A stretch of 64,000 nt of DNA from Candidatus Competibacteraceae bacterium (GCA_016699715.1 CP065007.1:682001-746000); one strand, 5' to 3'. Counted from the first letter of the stretch, positions 1-9,622 are shown. Made by a program: numbers and translations. The notes: generated from the letters alone by a model not told the origin.

Positions 1-1361
1 CTGGAGGATGATCGGGTTGCCGGACGGCACCTTGCTCAGGTTCTCCACGAAAAACTGACCGAGTTCGATGTTGTTCAGCGCGTCCGGGTCTTCTCCCTGG
101 TAGACGTGCACCAGCACCGCCTCCTGCCGGTCGTACATGGTGTAGACCACGTCGCTTTTGGTGACCGGGATCGGCGTGTTCTTGTGGATGATCGGCACGT
201 AGGTAAACGGGTAGGGTATGCCGTTCAGCTCGTCTACAACGCTGGTGCCGAAGGTGTAGGGGGTGATGTCCACCAGCACCGCCGAGACCGTCTCGCCGGC
301 CAGCATGCCGGCCTGGATGGCGGCACCGGCGGCGACGCACAGGTCGGGGTTGACCTCGGCCCGTACCGTCAGACCGAGATCTTCCTCCAGTCGCCGGGTG
401 ATCAACGGGGTGCGGGTGGCGCCGCCCACCAGCAGCACCTCGTCGATATCGGATACGGTCAGGTTGGCCCCCTTCAAGGCGATGTGCGTTGCCTCCAGGG
501 TCTCGTCGATATAGCCGGCGATCATGTCCTCGTACTCGTCGCGGGACAGCTCCAGCGCCAGGTTGAGCGGGGTGCCGTCGCGCTCCAGCAGGTACTCCTC
601 CTCGATCCGGGTGTAGGGCTGGTCGGACAGGGCGATCTTGGCGGTTTCCGCCGCCCGGGTGATGCGGGCCATGGCCTTGCGTGATTCGCTCGGATCGATG
701 TCCCGTACCCCTTGAGATGCTCGACGACGTGTTCGACGATTTTGGCGTCGAAGTCGTCGCCGCCGAGATGATTGTTGCCGTGGCTGGCCAGTACCTCGAC
801 CACATTGTCTTCGATGCCGACCACCGACACGTCGAAGGTGCCGCCGCCCAGATCGTAGACCAGCACCTTTTTGTGGCCCTGGTGGTTGGCTTCGTAGGAC
901 AGGGCGGCGGCGGTCGGTTCATTGATGATCCGCGCCACTTCCAGCCCGGCGATTTCGCCGGCTTCGCGGGTGGCCTGGCGTTGGGCGTCGGAAAAATAGG
1001 CCGGCACGGTGATCACCGCCTTGTGGACCGGTTCGCCCAGGTGCGCCTCGGCGATGTCCTTCAGCCGCCGCAGGATGATGGCGGAGATTTCCTGCGGGGT
1101 GTAAGTGGCGTCGCCCAGTTCGACCCGGTCGGCGCTGCCCATCCGTCGCTTGATGGATTTGATGGTGCGTTCCGGGTAGAGCACGTACTGGTTCTTGGCC
1201 GGTTCGCCCACCAGGATCGCGCCGTCGTCGGCCAGGCCGACGAAGGAGGGCAGGATCGGGTGGTCGGGGGTGATGTCGATGACGGTGACGCGGCCGTTGT
1301 GAACCACCGCGACTTCGGAGTTAGTGGTGCCCAGATCAATGCCGATGATTTTTTCAGCCAT
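1..1361 (-). CDS. Hsp70-family chaperone, partial at window edge, with an apparent frameshift
   Basis: ATP-dependent Hsp70 (DnaK-like) chaperone. The N-terminal ATPase lobe begins with the phosphate-1 motif GIDLGTTN (residues 7-14), followed by VPAYFSDAQRQATREAG, INEPTAAALSY and the phosphate-2 motif DLGGGTFDVSVV. The start at 1361 gives the usual MAEKIIGIDLGTTN opening. The frame breaks at a minus-strand run of four G (708-711). Downstream, the other frame carries clear Hsp70 sequence (SRKAMARITRAAETAKIALS, then VLLVGGATRTPLI) to base 1, where the gene leaves the window. Adding one G would join the two parts, so this is either a sequence error or a young frameshift. It is the last gene of a minus-strand set after TPR, J-like and GrpE-like genes, which indicates an accessory chaperone machine rather than the housekeeping dnaK. 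Confidence 0.85.
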
Positions 1362-1379
1362 GAGGGTTGCGACTCGTGT

Positions 1380-2090
1380 TCAGTTCGGTGAGTTGTCGGT
1401 GGCGCGTGACGTATCGGCGCCGGTGGCGGGTTCCGGCTGGCGGTTGACCTTGACTTCCGCCAGCCGCAGCAGTTCACCCTGCCAGGTGTAGCCCTTGCGC
1501 AGTTCCTCGGTGACGATGCCGTTGGCCAGGTTGGGCCGCCGGTCCAGTTCGGCGGCGCGCATGGTGTGCGGGTCGAGCGGCTGGCCTTCAGTCTCCAGAG
1601 CCACGACCTGTTGAGCGTTCAGAATTTGATCCAGTCGGCGCAAGCTGATGTCCTGGCCCTGAGCCATTGCTTGCAACAAATCCCGTTCCTTTCGCCGCCC
1701 CCGTAGCCACTGGACCCACAAGGCAGGGTGATAGCTTTGCAGGGCGCGCAGCCCGGCTTCCAGGCGGTCGCGCAGCTCCAGCAGTTCCAGCAACACCGGC
1801 TTCAGTACCGTCCGTCGCTGTTCGGGCAGCGCGCCGCGGGCACGATCCAGTTCGCCGCCGAGCTGGCTCTGACTGGCTTGCAGGGTTGCGAACACGGCCC
1901 GGAATTCCTCCAGCGCGGTCTTAACCTGGCGCGATTCCAATTTGACCTCGTTTTTCAGCGCCACCAGTTCGGCGAACAGGGAGTAGAGGTCGGTATGCCG
2001 GTCCTCTTCCGCCGTTGGCTCCATTTCGGGAAGTTCGTCCAGGTAGGCGCGAAAGCGCGCCAGCAATTGCTCTTTGCATGCGGTATCCAT
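1380..2090 (-). CDS. GrpE-like nucleotide exchange factor
   Basis: Predicted nucleotide exchange factor for the neighbouring Hsp70. The 236-residue protein has a long, charged, probably coiled-coil N-terminal half (LYSLFAELVALKNEVK, then a run ending in REQ-type heptads). The central segment LELLELRDRLEAGLRAL resembles the GrpE helix before its beta domain, and the C-terminal part has IVTEELRKGYTWQGELLRLAEVKV, close to the GrpE ending 'V.EE..KGY...RLLRPA.V.V'. It lies 18 bp upstream of the Hsp70 start and 13 bp downstream of the J-like gene on the same strand. It is longer and more divergent than housekeeping GrpE (about 190-200 aa), as expected of a paralogue dedicated to this operon. Confidence 0.8.
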   Translation of the reverse strand: MDTACKEQLLARFRAYLDELPEMEPTAEEDRHTDLYSLFAELVALKNEVKLESRQVKTALEEFRAVFATLQASQSQLGGELDRARGALPEQRRTVLKPVLLELLELRDRLEAGLRALQSYHPALWVQWLRGRRKERDLLQAMAQGQDISLRRLDQILNAQQVVALETEGQPLDPHTMRAAELDRRPNLANGIVTEELRKGYTWQGELLRLAEVKVNRQPEPATGADTSRATDNSPN

Positions 2091-2103
2091 GGTCGGGGTG
2101 TCT

Positions 2104-2409
2104 TTATTTCGGGCCGGTCAAGCGGCCGTGCAAAACTTGCAGGAGTTGCTGCTCGCTCGGGCGGCGGCGCGGGCCCGCTTGCAGGGCGCTCGCCACCAGC
2201 CCCGCCAGGTCGGGGATTTCCTTTTGGAATAGCCGGTAACTGAGACGGTCCCGGCGGGTCTTGATCGCTTCGTAGGCGGCGCGGATCGTCTGGAAACGTT
2301 CGGCGTCCCGCTCCGGTGGATGTTCGCGCACCTGTTGCAGATAGGCTTTCTTGATGGTGTCGTCGTCGGCGGTCTCGACGACGCCCAGCACGGTAAACGG
2401 ATTCGGCAT
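2104..2409 (-). CDS. Short J-domain-like protein with HPP instead of HPD
   Basis: A 101-residue protein that is almost only a J-domain: MPNPFTVLGVVETADDDTIKKAYLQQVREHPPERD followed by FQTIRAAYEAIKTRRDRLSYRLF. Helix II, the loop and helix III line up with DnaJ. The catalytic HPD tripeptide, which stimulates Hsp70 ATPase, reads HPP here. There is no zinc-finger or substrate-binding domain. It starts 2 bp after the stop of the TPR gene and is followed by grpE- and hsp70-like genes, so it is presumably the dedicated co-chaperone. Whether it can still trigger ATP hydrolysis without the Asp cannot be told from sequence. Confidence 0.75.
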   Translation of the reverse strand: MPNPFTVLGVVETADDDTIKKAYLQQVREHPPERDAERFQTIRAAYEAIKTRRDRLSYRLFQKEIPDLAGLVASALQAGPRRRPSEQQLLQVLHGRLTGPK

Positions 2410-2411
2410 GG

Positions 2412-4844
2412 TTATCTCCGGCGTTTTTTGCGCCGGCCGCGCTCCGGCGAAGGGAGGGGAAGGTCGGGTGCATCCAGAAGATCCGCAAGGTCGTCGCCGC
2501 CCAGCAGCAGGGCGTTCAGAAGCGCCTTGCGCGCTTCCGGCGGCAGTTCGTCGGCGTCAATCGGCAATTCGTCCATGATTTTGTCGAGCAGTTGGTCGCG
2601 TATCTCCGGCGGTAGCCGCTCCAGATCCTCGCGGAGTTGGTTCTTTTCAGCGGAATGCCCCGGTCCCGACCGGGATCGGGGCGCGTGGAACAGGCCCTGA
2701 GTGAGAAAGCGTTCGATCAACAGCTTGGCGCGGTGATCCTTGGCGGAGGCGGAGCGTTTCTCGGCGTCTTCCAGCCGCTGGTAGTCGCGATCCTTAACCT
2801 GATAGAGATCGCCCTCGGCGCGGCCAAAAATCTGAAAGTAGACGAACAGCGCTCGTTCCGGATGGTGTTCGAGCGCGCGGGTCGCGGCGTATTCCAGCAG
2901 TTTGTGGTGCGGCGCCTGGTGCAGGCATTCGCAGAGCGACAGCAGGTCGTCCTCGGCGTTCAGCGTCTTGATCGCCTGCTTTAGCGGTTTTTCCAAATCT
3001 TCCAGCACCGCGCCGAGATCCCTGACGCCTTCTTCCCGGTACGCGCCGAGCACTTGGGCCATGGCCAGCAGATCGGCGCGGCTGATGGCTAATTTGCCGG
3101 GGTTGCCCAGTTCGAGATCGGCTAGGAACAGGGACGGTTCCAGCCGCAGGCGGGAGGCTTCCACCGTCAGTCGCAGCCGGGCCAGCAGCGGGCTGCCGGC
3201 GATACGGGTGCCTTCGCGCAGCCACTGCTGGGCGCGCTGGCGCTGGCGCTGGGTGAAAGCCAGGAGGCCCCGGTTGAGTTCGATGACGCCACTGCGGGCG
3301 TTGTCGCGCTCCAGTTGGGCGGCGCTGTCCAATTCCTTTGCCGCCAGTTCGTGCTTGCCGGCCAGAATCTGTTTGCGGGCGTGGGCCAGATGGGAGTTGA
3401 TCAGGATGTTACGGGCCTTGCTGTTGATCGGGTCCAGTTCCAGCACCCGCGCGGCAAAACCGGCGGCTTTCTTGTAGGCCTTGCGGGCGGTGGCGGTTGC
3501 CACGGCGGCCAGCAGTACCTGAGGATCGTCGGGAAACTGCTTGACCGCGCGTTCCACCCATTGATGGTATTCCTTGTCGTTGCCGGCTTCCTGGTACAGT
3601 TTTGCCAGTTGCAGGTAGGTATCGCGGTCGTCCGGGTCCAGTTGCAGGCTGTCCGCCAGAAGATCCTCGGTTCGCGCCTCCACGAACCAGGGTGGAGGGT
3701 TTTCTTCCAACAGTCGCGCCAGGTGGCGCAGAACCAGCGCCGCCATCAGCCGGCTATCCGGGTCGGCGGTATCCTGAGCCAGCAGGTCGGCGCAGGCGCG
3801 CCAGTGATGCAGGATACTTTGCAGGTCGCCGTCCCGCTCCGCTTTCAGGGCTTGCAGGCGCTGTGACTGGTACGGTGGCAAGGGTCCGAACAGCTTGACG
3901 TGAATCGCCAGGCCCGGCGGGTAGGCCGGTAGCAGCGCCAGGCTGGCGCGGCGGGCCTGATCCCGATCCAGCGCCGCGAGGTTGGCGGTGATGAAACCGA
4001 AGATCGCCTTGTCGCTGGGCGACTCGCCCAGTCGCGCCCATTCCTTGAGCAGCTTGATCTGGTGTGGTTCCAAACCGAGCAGGCTGCTGGCGATATCGCG
4101 CGAAGCCGGTTCGAGCACTGGCAATGTCCGCAGCGGTTCGGTGGTGGCGCAGGTACGGACGATGTCGGCCAGGCCGCGATAGGGCGAGCTTGTGGGGATG
4201 CGGTCGACCAGCGCCAGGGCGCCGGATGGATCGGTTTCCAGCTTGAGCAGCGCGGCGAGCACTTGGCGCAGATCCCGGTAGGGAGAGCGGATCGGGATGT
4301 TTTGCAGGTGTTCGCGCACGGCTTCTTCGCTTTCGCCCTGGCTGTAGGCGTGCAGCGCGTTCTTGGCGGCGGTCAACTGTCGGCGCGGCGGCGCGTCCTG
4401 AGGCAGGGTCTGCAATACGTCCTTTTGCCCGGCCAGGGCCAGCGCGGCGAGCAGGGTTTCCAGTTCGCCGGCACCGGCCAGCGCGGCCGCGTGGTCGGTG
4501 TAAGCACGCACCGCCTTGGCATACTGGCCGCTGTGAAGCAGCCAACCGACGTAGAGTTCGGGTTGCGGCGACTGACCGCAGAGGCTGGGAATGTTCTCCC
4601 AGAGCACGGCGGCTTCGCGGTGCATGGCCTTGCCGGCCAGCTCCATGGCCCGCTCCAGATAGGCCGCGGCCAACGATTCGCGCCAGCCGGCCTCGGCCTG
4701 CGGCTCGCGTTTCAGCAGCAGCTTGTAGAGATCGATGGCATCCCGGTAGTTGCGGGTCGACAGGAGGTTTTCGCCGCGGGCGATCAGTTCGCCGGTGCTC
4801 AAGTCGTCGAGGCGGGTGCGTGAGGGTGCGGGCGGTTTGCGCAT
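2412..4844 (-). CDS. Large tetratricopeptide-repeat protein of the chaperone operon
   Basis: About 810 residues, rich in helical TPR-type repeats, for example DLYKLLLKREPQAEAGWRE near the N-terminus, YLQLAKLYQEAGNDKEYHQW in the middle, and AAGFAARVLELDPINSKARN after it. It ends in a very basic tail (GRRKKRRR). No signal peptide or membrane segment is visible, so it is probably a cytoplasmic scaffold. The ATG giving MRKPPAPSRTRL is preferred. An in-frame TTG at 4880 would overlap the stop of the upstream peptidase gene by a few bases and is possible. Its position directly before J-like, GrpE-like and Hsp70 genes suggests that it presents substrates to, or recruits, this chaperone set. Its exact role is unknown. 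Confidence 0.8.
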   Translation of the reverse strand: MRKPPAPSRTRLDDLSTGELIARGENLLSTRNYRDAIDLYKLLLKREPQAEAGWRESLAAAYLERAMELAGKAMHREAAVLWENIPSLCGQSPQPELYVGWLLHSGQYAKAVRAYTDHAAALAGAGELETLLAALALAGQKDVLQTLPQDAPPRRQLTAAKNALHAYSQGESEEAVREHLQNIPIRSPYRDLRQVLAALLKLETDPSGALALVDRIPTSSPYRGLADIVRTCATTEPLRTLPVLEPASRDIASSLLGLEPHQIKLLKEWARLGESPSDKAIFGFITANLAALDRDQARRASLALLPAYPPGLAIHVKLFGPLPPYQSQRLQALKAERDGDLQSILHHWRACADLLAQDTADPDSRLMAALVLRHLARLLEENPPPWFVEARTEDLLADSLQLDPDDRDTYLQLAKLYQEAGNDKEYHQWVERAVKQFPDDPQVLLAAVATATARKAYKKAAGFAARVLELDPINSKARNILINSHLAHARKQILAGKHELAAKELDSAAQLERDNARSGVIELNRGLLAFTQRQRQRAQQWLREGTRIAGSPLLARLRLTVEASRLRLEPSLFLADLELGNPGKLAISRADLLAMAQVLGAYREEGVRDLGAVLEDLEKPLKQAIKTLNAEDDLLSLCECLHQAPHHKLLEYAATRALEHHPERALFVYFQIFGRAEGDLYQVKDRDYQRLEDAEKRSASAKDHRAKLLIERFLTQGLFHAPRSRSGPGHSAEKNQLREDLERLPPEIRDQLLDKIMDELPIDADELPPEARKALLNALLLGGDDLADLLDAPDLPLPSPERGRRKKRRR

Positions 4845-4876
4845 TCTGAATTCAACGATAGGCAAATGGATCGGTG

Positions 4877-7783
4877 TCAAATCGCGGTGATGGCCAAGTC
4901 TCGCTGTTCCGCCAGCGTCCGTGCGTTACTCAACACCGCGCAGTGGGCCTGCTCCGGTTGCAGGTAGCTGGTCGCCACCCGCCTGAGGTCATCCAGCGTG
5001 ACCGCCAGCACCCGTTGCCGGTAGGCGCGGCGCTGTTCCGGGGTACGGCCAAACAGGGTGCCGAAAAAGGCGCTGATGGCTTCGCCGGCCGGGGAACCGG
5101 GTTTGTCGATGGCGGCGACCACGCCGAGAATCGCTTCCTCCAGCGTTCGGGCGGGATGGTCATGCGTGCGCAGCCAGTCCAGCGCCCGGTCGAAGTCGGC
5201 CAGGGTGTCCGTCAACCGGGGGTCGCGGTAGGAGTAGAAGCGGAACGCACCGCTGTCGGGATGGTAGCCGGCGCCGCCGCCGTAGGCGCCGCCCTGTTCG
5301 CGGATGGCCCGATGCAGGTAGCCGTTGCGCAGGAAATCGCCCAGGACGTGCAGCGCCGGGGCGTCGGGGTGGTTGGGCGCGACGGTGGGGTAGGCCTTGG
5401 CGCAGAAGTTGACTTGGGTGTTGACGCTGAAACCCTGCCGGGTCGGCGATGCCTCCGGCACGGCCAGGGTGAACGGTTCGACCGTGCTCGTTGCGTCATT
5501 CCGCCAGTGCATCGCCAGCACCGCCGCGATCTCGTCCTGCCGTTCGGCTTCGCTGACCGCCAGCAGTTGCCGGGGCGCGTGTTGCAAGCGGCCATGCAAC
5601 CGTTCCAGTCGCCGGGCGAAGGCGGCCAGCGCCGCGGGGTCGTCCAGCGTATCGTCCAGCGTCTTAAGATCCCGCAAGCCCCGCAAGCCCTCCCAGCGGT
5701 GGCTGAGCGCCGCGACCGGGCTGAGGGCGGCGCTGGCGGCGGCCAGCGCCAGCATGTGGCCGTGGTCGGTGACCGCTTCCTCGCGCTGAGCGCGCATCTG
5801 GGCCACCAGTTCCCGCAGCCGGGGCAGTTCGTCGAAGCGGGGACGGGTCAGCGTTTCCCACAACAACTCGGACAGCGCGGCCTGATTGCGGGCCAGCGCC
5901 TTGCCGGCCAGGACCAGGATGCCCTGGACCTGATACACGTCGTCCACCCCGCCGCGCACGCTGGCGCGGGCGCTGATGCCGCCGGTGACCGCCGCCTGCC
6001 GGGCCTGGGTGGCGCGGTAATCGCGCCCGGCGCTGCCGACCTCGGGCAGGCAGGCGCACAGCAGCGGCAGCAGGTCCAATTCCTCGGGGTTTAGCGCGGG
6101 CAGATCGAGCACGGCTTGCAGGTACACCATGCCGTTGGTGCCCTGTGCGTACCAGGCGGTGGGCAGCGCGCCGACCGGCCGGGTGACGCCCTCGGCAATT
6201 TTCAAATCCGGCGGCACGTCTTCCAAGCCTACCTTGGGCAACAGCTCGGGGTCGTCCTGGCGCTGCTGGCGCTCGGCCAGGATCCGCGCCTGTGCGACCA
6301 GACGGGTCTTGTCGGTCTCGGTCAGCGCCGCGCGGATGGTGGCCAGCCGTTCCCGTTCCGCCGCCGCCTGTTTTTCGCTCAGCTCCGCGTCCGGGGCCAT
6401 GGTCAACCGGACCCGGTGCGGGTTGTCCAGCAGCAGTTGCCGGACCAGGCGCGGGATGAACGCCGGGTCGCGGCTTTCGGTTCGCAACCGCTCCAGCAGC
6501 GGATTGCTGTCCAGGGCCGGCAGCGGGTCCGCGCCGTGGATCGCCGGCGCCTGCGCTTCCATCAACAAGCGCAGGCCGTAGGGAAAGCCGTCGCCGGTGA
6601 TTTCCCGCTCGCTCAATTCCAGTTGGTGCAAGGCGGCGTCCACCGCCTCTTGCGGCACGCCCTCGGCCGCGACCTGCCGCAGCACCTGGAGCACCAATGC
6701 CTCGACCGCTTCGGCGTGTTCGGGATCGGAGCCTTCCAGTCCGCAGACGAAGGTGGCTTCGCGGGTGGCGGTGTCGAAGCCGCACAGCGGCGAGGGCGCG
6801 GCGCCCAGTTCCGAGGTTTCCAGGGCGTGGCGCAGCGGCGAACTGCTGTTGTCCAGTAGCGCGTCGCTTAACAAGTGCGCCCGCAGGGTCGCCAGCGGGT
6901 CGGTGGTCGGTCCCAGCAGCCAGCCCAGCACGATATGTGTCTGGTCGCTCAGGTCTTCGGCCCCGTCCAGGGGATAGTGGATGAGGTCGCTGATCGGGGC
7001 GGGAAGGCGGCGCTCGTCGGGAATGGCCAAATCCAGGGTCAGTGCCTGGAAACGGCCGAGGGCTTGCGCCTCGAAACGTTGCTGATGCTCGGCGGCGGGG
7101 ATGTCGCCGTAGGTCAGGAGGATGGCGTTCGAGGGGTGATAGTGGCGGGCGTGGAAGGCTTTGAGTTGTTCGTGAGTGAGGTGGGGAATCGCCTCGGGAT
7201 CGCCACCGCTGTTGTGGTGATAGGTGATGGTCGGGAACAGCCGGTGTTGCAATTCCTGGCCGAGCCGCTGTACTGGCGAACTCATCGCGCCTTTCATCTC
7301 GTTGAACACCACGCCCTTGAACAGCAGTGCCGAGTTCGGGTCGTCGGGCTGGGCGAATTCCAGCCGGTGGCCTTCCTGGGCGAAGTCGCGCTCGTCCAGC
7401 AGCGGGAAGAACGCGGCATCCAGGTAAACGTCCAGCAGGTTGTTGAAGTCCTTCTTGTTCTGGCTGGCGAAGGGGTAGGCGGTCCAGTCGCTGCTGGTGA
7501 AGGCGTTCATGAAGGTGTTGAGCGACCGGCGGATCATCATGAAGAACGGGTCGCGCACCGGATAGCGCTGGCTGCCGCACAAGGCGGTGTGTTCGAGAAT
7601 GTGCGCCACGCCGGTCGAATCCTGGGGCACGGTGAGGAAGGCGACCATGAAGGCGTTGTGCGGGTCGTCGGTGGCCAGATGAAGATGCCGGGCGCCGGTG
7701 GCGCGATGGCGGTATTCCTGAAACTCCAGCCGCAGGGCGGGAACGGGGTGGCTGCGAAGATGCTGAAAGGCGGGATGGGGCAT
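4877..7783 (-). CDS. M16C-family zinc metallopeptidase (PreP/insulinase-like)
   Basis: A 968-residue peptidase of the M16C (presequence protease, Cym1/PreP) type. These enzymes form a closed chamber and degrade short unstructured peptides. The inverted zinc motif HILEH is at residues 61-65, followed by the family sequence LCGSQRYPVRDPFFMM and MNAFTSSDWTAYPFAS. The distal Glu ligand region follows in FNEMKGAMSSP. The C-terminal half keeps the non-catalytic M16 domains, including NGYLHRAIREQGGAYGGGA. Length matches the family (about 970 aa). No signal peptide is seen, so a cytoplasmic role is likely. It starts 7 bp after the rfbB-like gene and overlaps or abuts the TPR gene, so these minus-strand genes may be cotranscribed. 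Confidence 0.92.
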   Translation of the reverse strand: MPHPAFQHLRSHPVPALRLEFQEYRHRATGARHLHLATDDPHNAFMVAFLTVPQDSTGVAHILEHTALCGSQRYPVRDPFFMMIRRSLNTFMNAFTSSDWTAYPFASQNKKDFNNLLDVYLDAAFFPLLDERDFAQEGHRLEFAQPDDPNSALLFKGVVFNEMKGAMSSPVQRLGQELQHRLFPTITYHHNSGGDPEAIPHLTHEQLKAFHARHYHPSNAILLTYGDIPAAEHQQRFEAQALGRFQALTLDLAIPDERRLPAPISDLIHYPLDGAEDLSDQTHIVLGWLLGPTTDPLATLRAHLLSDALLDNSSSPLRHALETSELGAAPSPLCGFDTATREATFVCGLEGSDPEHAEAVEALVLQVLRQVAAEGVPQEAVDAALHQLELSEREITGDGFPYGLRLLMEAQAPAIHGADPLPALDSNPLLERLRTESRDPAFIPRLVRQLLLDNPHRVRLTMAPDAELSEKQAAAERERLATIRAALTETDKTRLVAQARILAERQQRQDDPELLPKVGLEDVPPDLKIAEGVTRPVGALPTAWYAQGTNGMVYLQAVLDLPALNPEELDLLPLLCACLPEVGSAGRDYRATQARQAAVTGGISARASVRGGVDDVYQVQGILVLAGKALARNQAALSELLWETLTRPRFDELPRLRELVAQMRAQREEAVTDHGHMLALAAASAALSPVAALSHRWEGLRGLRDLKTLDDTLDDPAALAAFARRLERLHGRLQHAPRQLLAVSEAERQDEIAAVLAMHWRNDATSTVEPFTLAVPEASPTRQGFSVNTQVNFCAKAYPTVAPNHPDAPALHVLGDFLRNGYLHRAIREQGGAYGGGAGYHPDSGAFRFYSYRDPRLTDTLADFDRALDWLRTHDHPARTLEEAILGVVAAIDKPGSPAGEAISAFFGTLFGRTPEQRRAYRQRVLAVTLDDLRRVATSYLQPEQAHCAVLSNARTLAEQRDLAITAI

Positions 7784-7790
7784 GATGTCT

Positions 7791-8834
7791 CTATTCTCCA
7801 GCCATGCCGCCCCAGGCGGGGTCGGTGGCGTGTCGCTCCAGATACCAGTCCACGGTCTTGGCGATACCGGTGTTGAAGGTTTCCTCGGGTCGCCAGGCGA
7901 GTTCCTCGCTCATCTTGCGAGGGTCGATGGCGTAGCGCCAGTCGTGGCCGGGCCGGTCGGCGACGAAGTGGATCAGCCGCTCGTGCGGGGCGTGTTCCGG
8001 CCGGCGCTGGTCCAGCAGCGCGCAAATCAGCTTGGCGATGTTGATGTTCGCCCATTCGTTGTCGCCGCCGATATTGTAGGTTTCGCCCAGCACGCCGCGC
8101 CGGATCACCGCATCGATGCCCCGGCAATGGTCCTCGACATACAGCCAGTCGCGGATGTTGCTGCCGTCGCCGTAGACCGGAATCGGCCGTTGCAGCAGGC
8201 AGGAGCGGATCACGGTGGGAATGAATTTCTCGCCGTGCTGGTAGGGGCCGTAATTGTTGGAGCAGTTGGTGGTGACCACCGGCAGGCCGTAGGTGTGGAA
8301 ATAGGCCCGTACCAAATGATCGGAACCGGCCTTGGAAGCGGAGTAGGGCGAGTTGGGGGCGTAGGGCGTGGTTTCGCTGAACGGCGGATCGTTGGGTTTG
8401 AGGGTACCGTAAACTTCGTCGGTGGAGATGTGGTGGAAGCGGCAATGCTCGGCGGTTTTTCCACCCTCCAGCCAGGCCCCGCGGGCAGCCTCCAGCAGGC
8501 TAAAGGTGCCGACCAGATTGGTCTGCACGAAGGCCGCCGGGCCGGTGATGGAGCGGTCCACATGGCTTTCGGCGGCGAAGTGGGTAATCGTGTCGATGGT
8601 GTGCTCGCGCAACAGCCGGTCCACGAGTGACCGGTCGCAGATATCGCCCTGGACGAAGGTATGCCGGGCGGGGTCGGGCAGCTCGCGCAGGTTGTCCAGC
8701 GAACCGGCGTAGGTCAGCAGATCGAGGGTGACGATGCGGGCGTCCGGCTCGGTGGCCAGCAGGTGGTGGACGAAATTGCAGCCGATGAAGCCGGCGCCGC
8801 CGGTCACCAATACGTTATGGGGATGATGTTCCAT
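7791..8834 (-). CDS. rfbB: dTDP-glucose 4,6-dehydratase
   Basis: NAD+-dependent short-chain dehydrogenase that converts dTDP-D-glucose to dTDP-4-keto-6-deoxyglucose, an early step to dTDP-rhamnose and other deoxysugars of the cell surface. The 347-residue protein has the Rossmann motif GGAGFIG (11-17), HFAAESHVDRSI, the catalytic HISTDEVYG and the YSASKAGSD (YxxxK) segment, then NCSNNYGPYQ and the GDGSNIRDWLYVEDHCRG stretch typical of RfbB. The usual partners rfbA, rfbC and rfbD are not in the window. It is flanked by xthA upstream (11 bp) and the M16C peptidase downstream (7 bp). Confidence 0.95.
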   Translation of the reverse strand: MEHHPHNVLVTGGAGFIGCNFVHHLLATEPDARIVTLDLLTYAGSLDNLRELPDPARHTFVQGDICDRSLVDRLLREHTIDTITHFAAESHVDRSITGPAAFVQTNLVGTFSLLEAARGAWLEGGKTAEHCRFHHISTDEVYGTLKPNDPPFSETTPYAPNSPYSASKAGSDHLVRAYFHTYGLPVVTTNCSNNYGPYQHGEKFIPTVIRSCLLQRPIPVYGDGSNIRDWLYVEDHCRGIDAVIRRGVLGETYNIGGDNEWANINIAKLICALLDQRRPEHAPHERLIHFVADRPGHDWRYAIDPRKMSEELAWRPEETFNTGIAKTVDWYLERHATDPAWGGMAGE

Positions 8835-8845
8835 GAGGACTCGGT

Positions 8846-9622
8846 TCAGTGGAGTTCAAGGTCGAATTCGGCGGTCACCGGGGCGTGATCGGACGGGCGC
8901 TCCAGCCGGCGCGGGGCCTGGTCCACCTGACAAGCGGTGCAGGTCGTGGCCAGCGCCGGGCTGAGCAGAATATGGTCGATGCGCAGTCCCCGGTTGCGGC
9001 GGAAGCCGGCGGCGCGGTAGTCCCACCAGCTAAAGGTGTTTTCTTCCTGCGGAAACCGCCGAAACGCATCCTGGAGGCCCAAATCCAGCAACCGCCGGAA
9101 CGCGGTCCGCTCGGGGTCGCTGCACAGGATTTGACCGGCCCAGGCGGCGGGGTCATGCACGTCGCGGTCTTCCGGCGCGATATTGAAATCGCCCAGTGCG
9201 ACCAATCGGGGATGGCGAGTCAGTTCGGTTTCCAGCCATTGCGCCAGGTGCTCCAGCCAGGCCAGTTTGTAGGCATATTTGTCGGAGCCGACGGACTGGC
9301 CGTTGGGGACATAGAGATTGATGACTCTCACCCCGCCGACGGTTGCGGCCAAGACCCGCCGCTGCGGATCGTCCAGCCCCGGCAAGTCGGCGACGGTTTC
9401 GCCGAGAGGCAAACGACTGAGCACCGCCACGCCGTTGTAGGTTTTCTGACCGGCGAAGGCGACCTGATAACCGGCGCCGGCGAGATCAAGCGTCGGAAAA
9501 TCGGGGTCGGTCAGCTTGGTTTCCTGCAGGGCCAGGATGTCGGGTTGCCGCTCGCGCAGCCAGGCCAGCACCTGCGGCAGGCGCACCTTCAGGGAATTGA
9601 CGTTCCAGGTGGCGATTTTCAT
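8846..9622 (-). CDS. xthA: Exodeoxyribonuclease III / AP endonuclease
   Basis: Exonuclease III-family enzyme acting at abasic sites and 3' blocks in base-excision repair. The start giving MKIATWNVNSLKVRLPQVL fits the family N-terminus. An upstream in-frame start would add a non-conserved leader and is rejected. Motifs in order: NVNS, ALQETKL (metal-binding Glu), NLYVPNGQ, LGDFNIAP (catalytic Asp-Asn), a RIDHIL segment and the terminal SDHAPV (catalytic Asp-His). At 258 residues it is the usual length. It is the first gene of a minus-strand run with rfbB and the M16C peptidase. Confidence 0.95.
   Translation of the reverse strand: MKIATWNVNSLKVRLPQVLAWLRERQPDILALQETKLTDPDFPTLDLAGAGYQVAFAGQKTYNGVAVLSRLPLGETVADLPGLDDPQRRVLAATVGGVRVINLYVPNGQSVGSDKYAYKLAWLEHLAQWLETELTRHPRLVALGDFNIAPEDRDVHDPAAWAGQILCSDPERTAFRRLLDLGLQDAFRRFPQEENTFSWWDYRAAGFRRNRGLRIDHILLSPALATTCTACQVDQAPRRLERPSDHAPVTAEFDLELH

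Noticed and set aside
5664..7580. 638-codon open frame on the minus strand inside the M16C gene
   Set aside because: Shifted frame of the peptidase gene, Arg/Pro/Gly-rich as expected for a GC-rich shadow, with no conserved motif.
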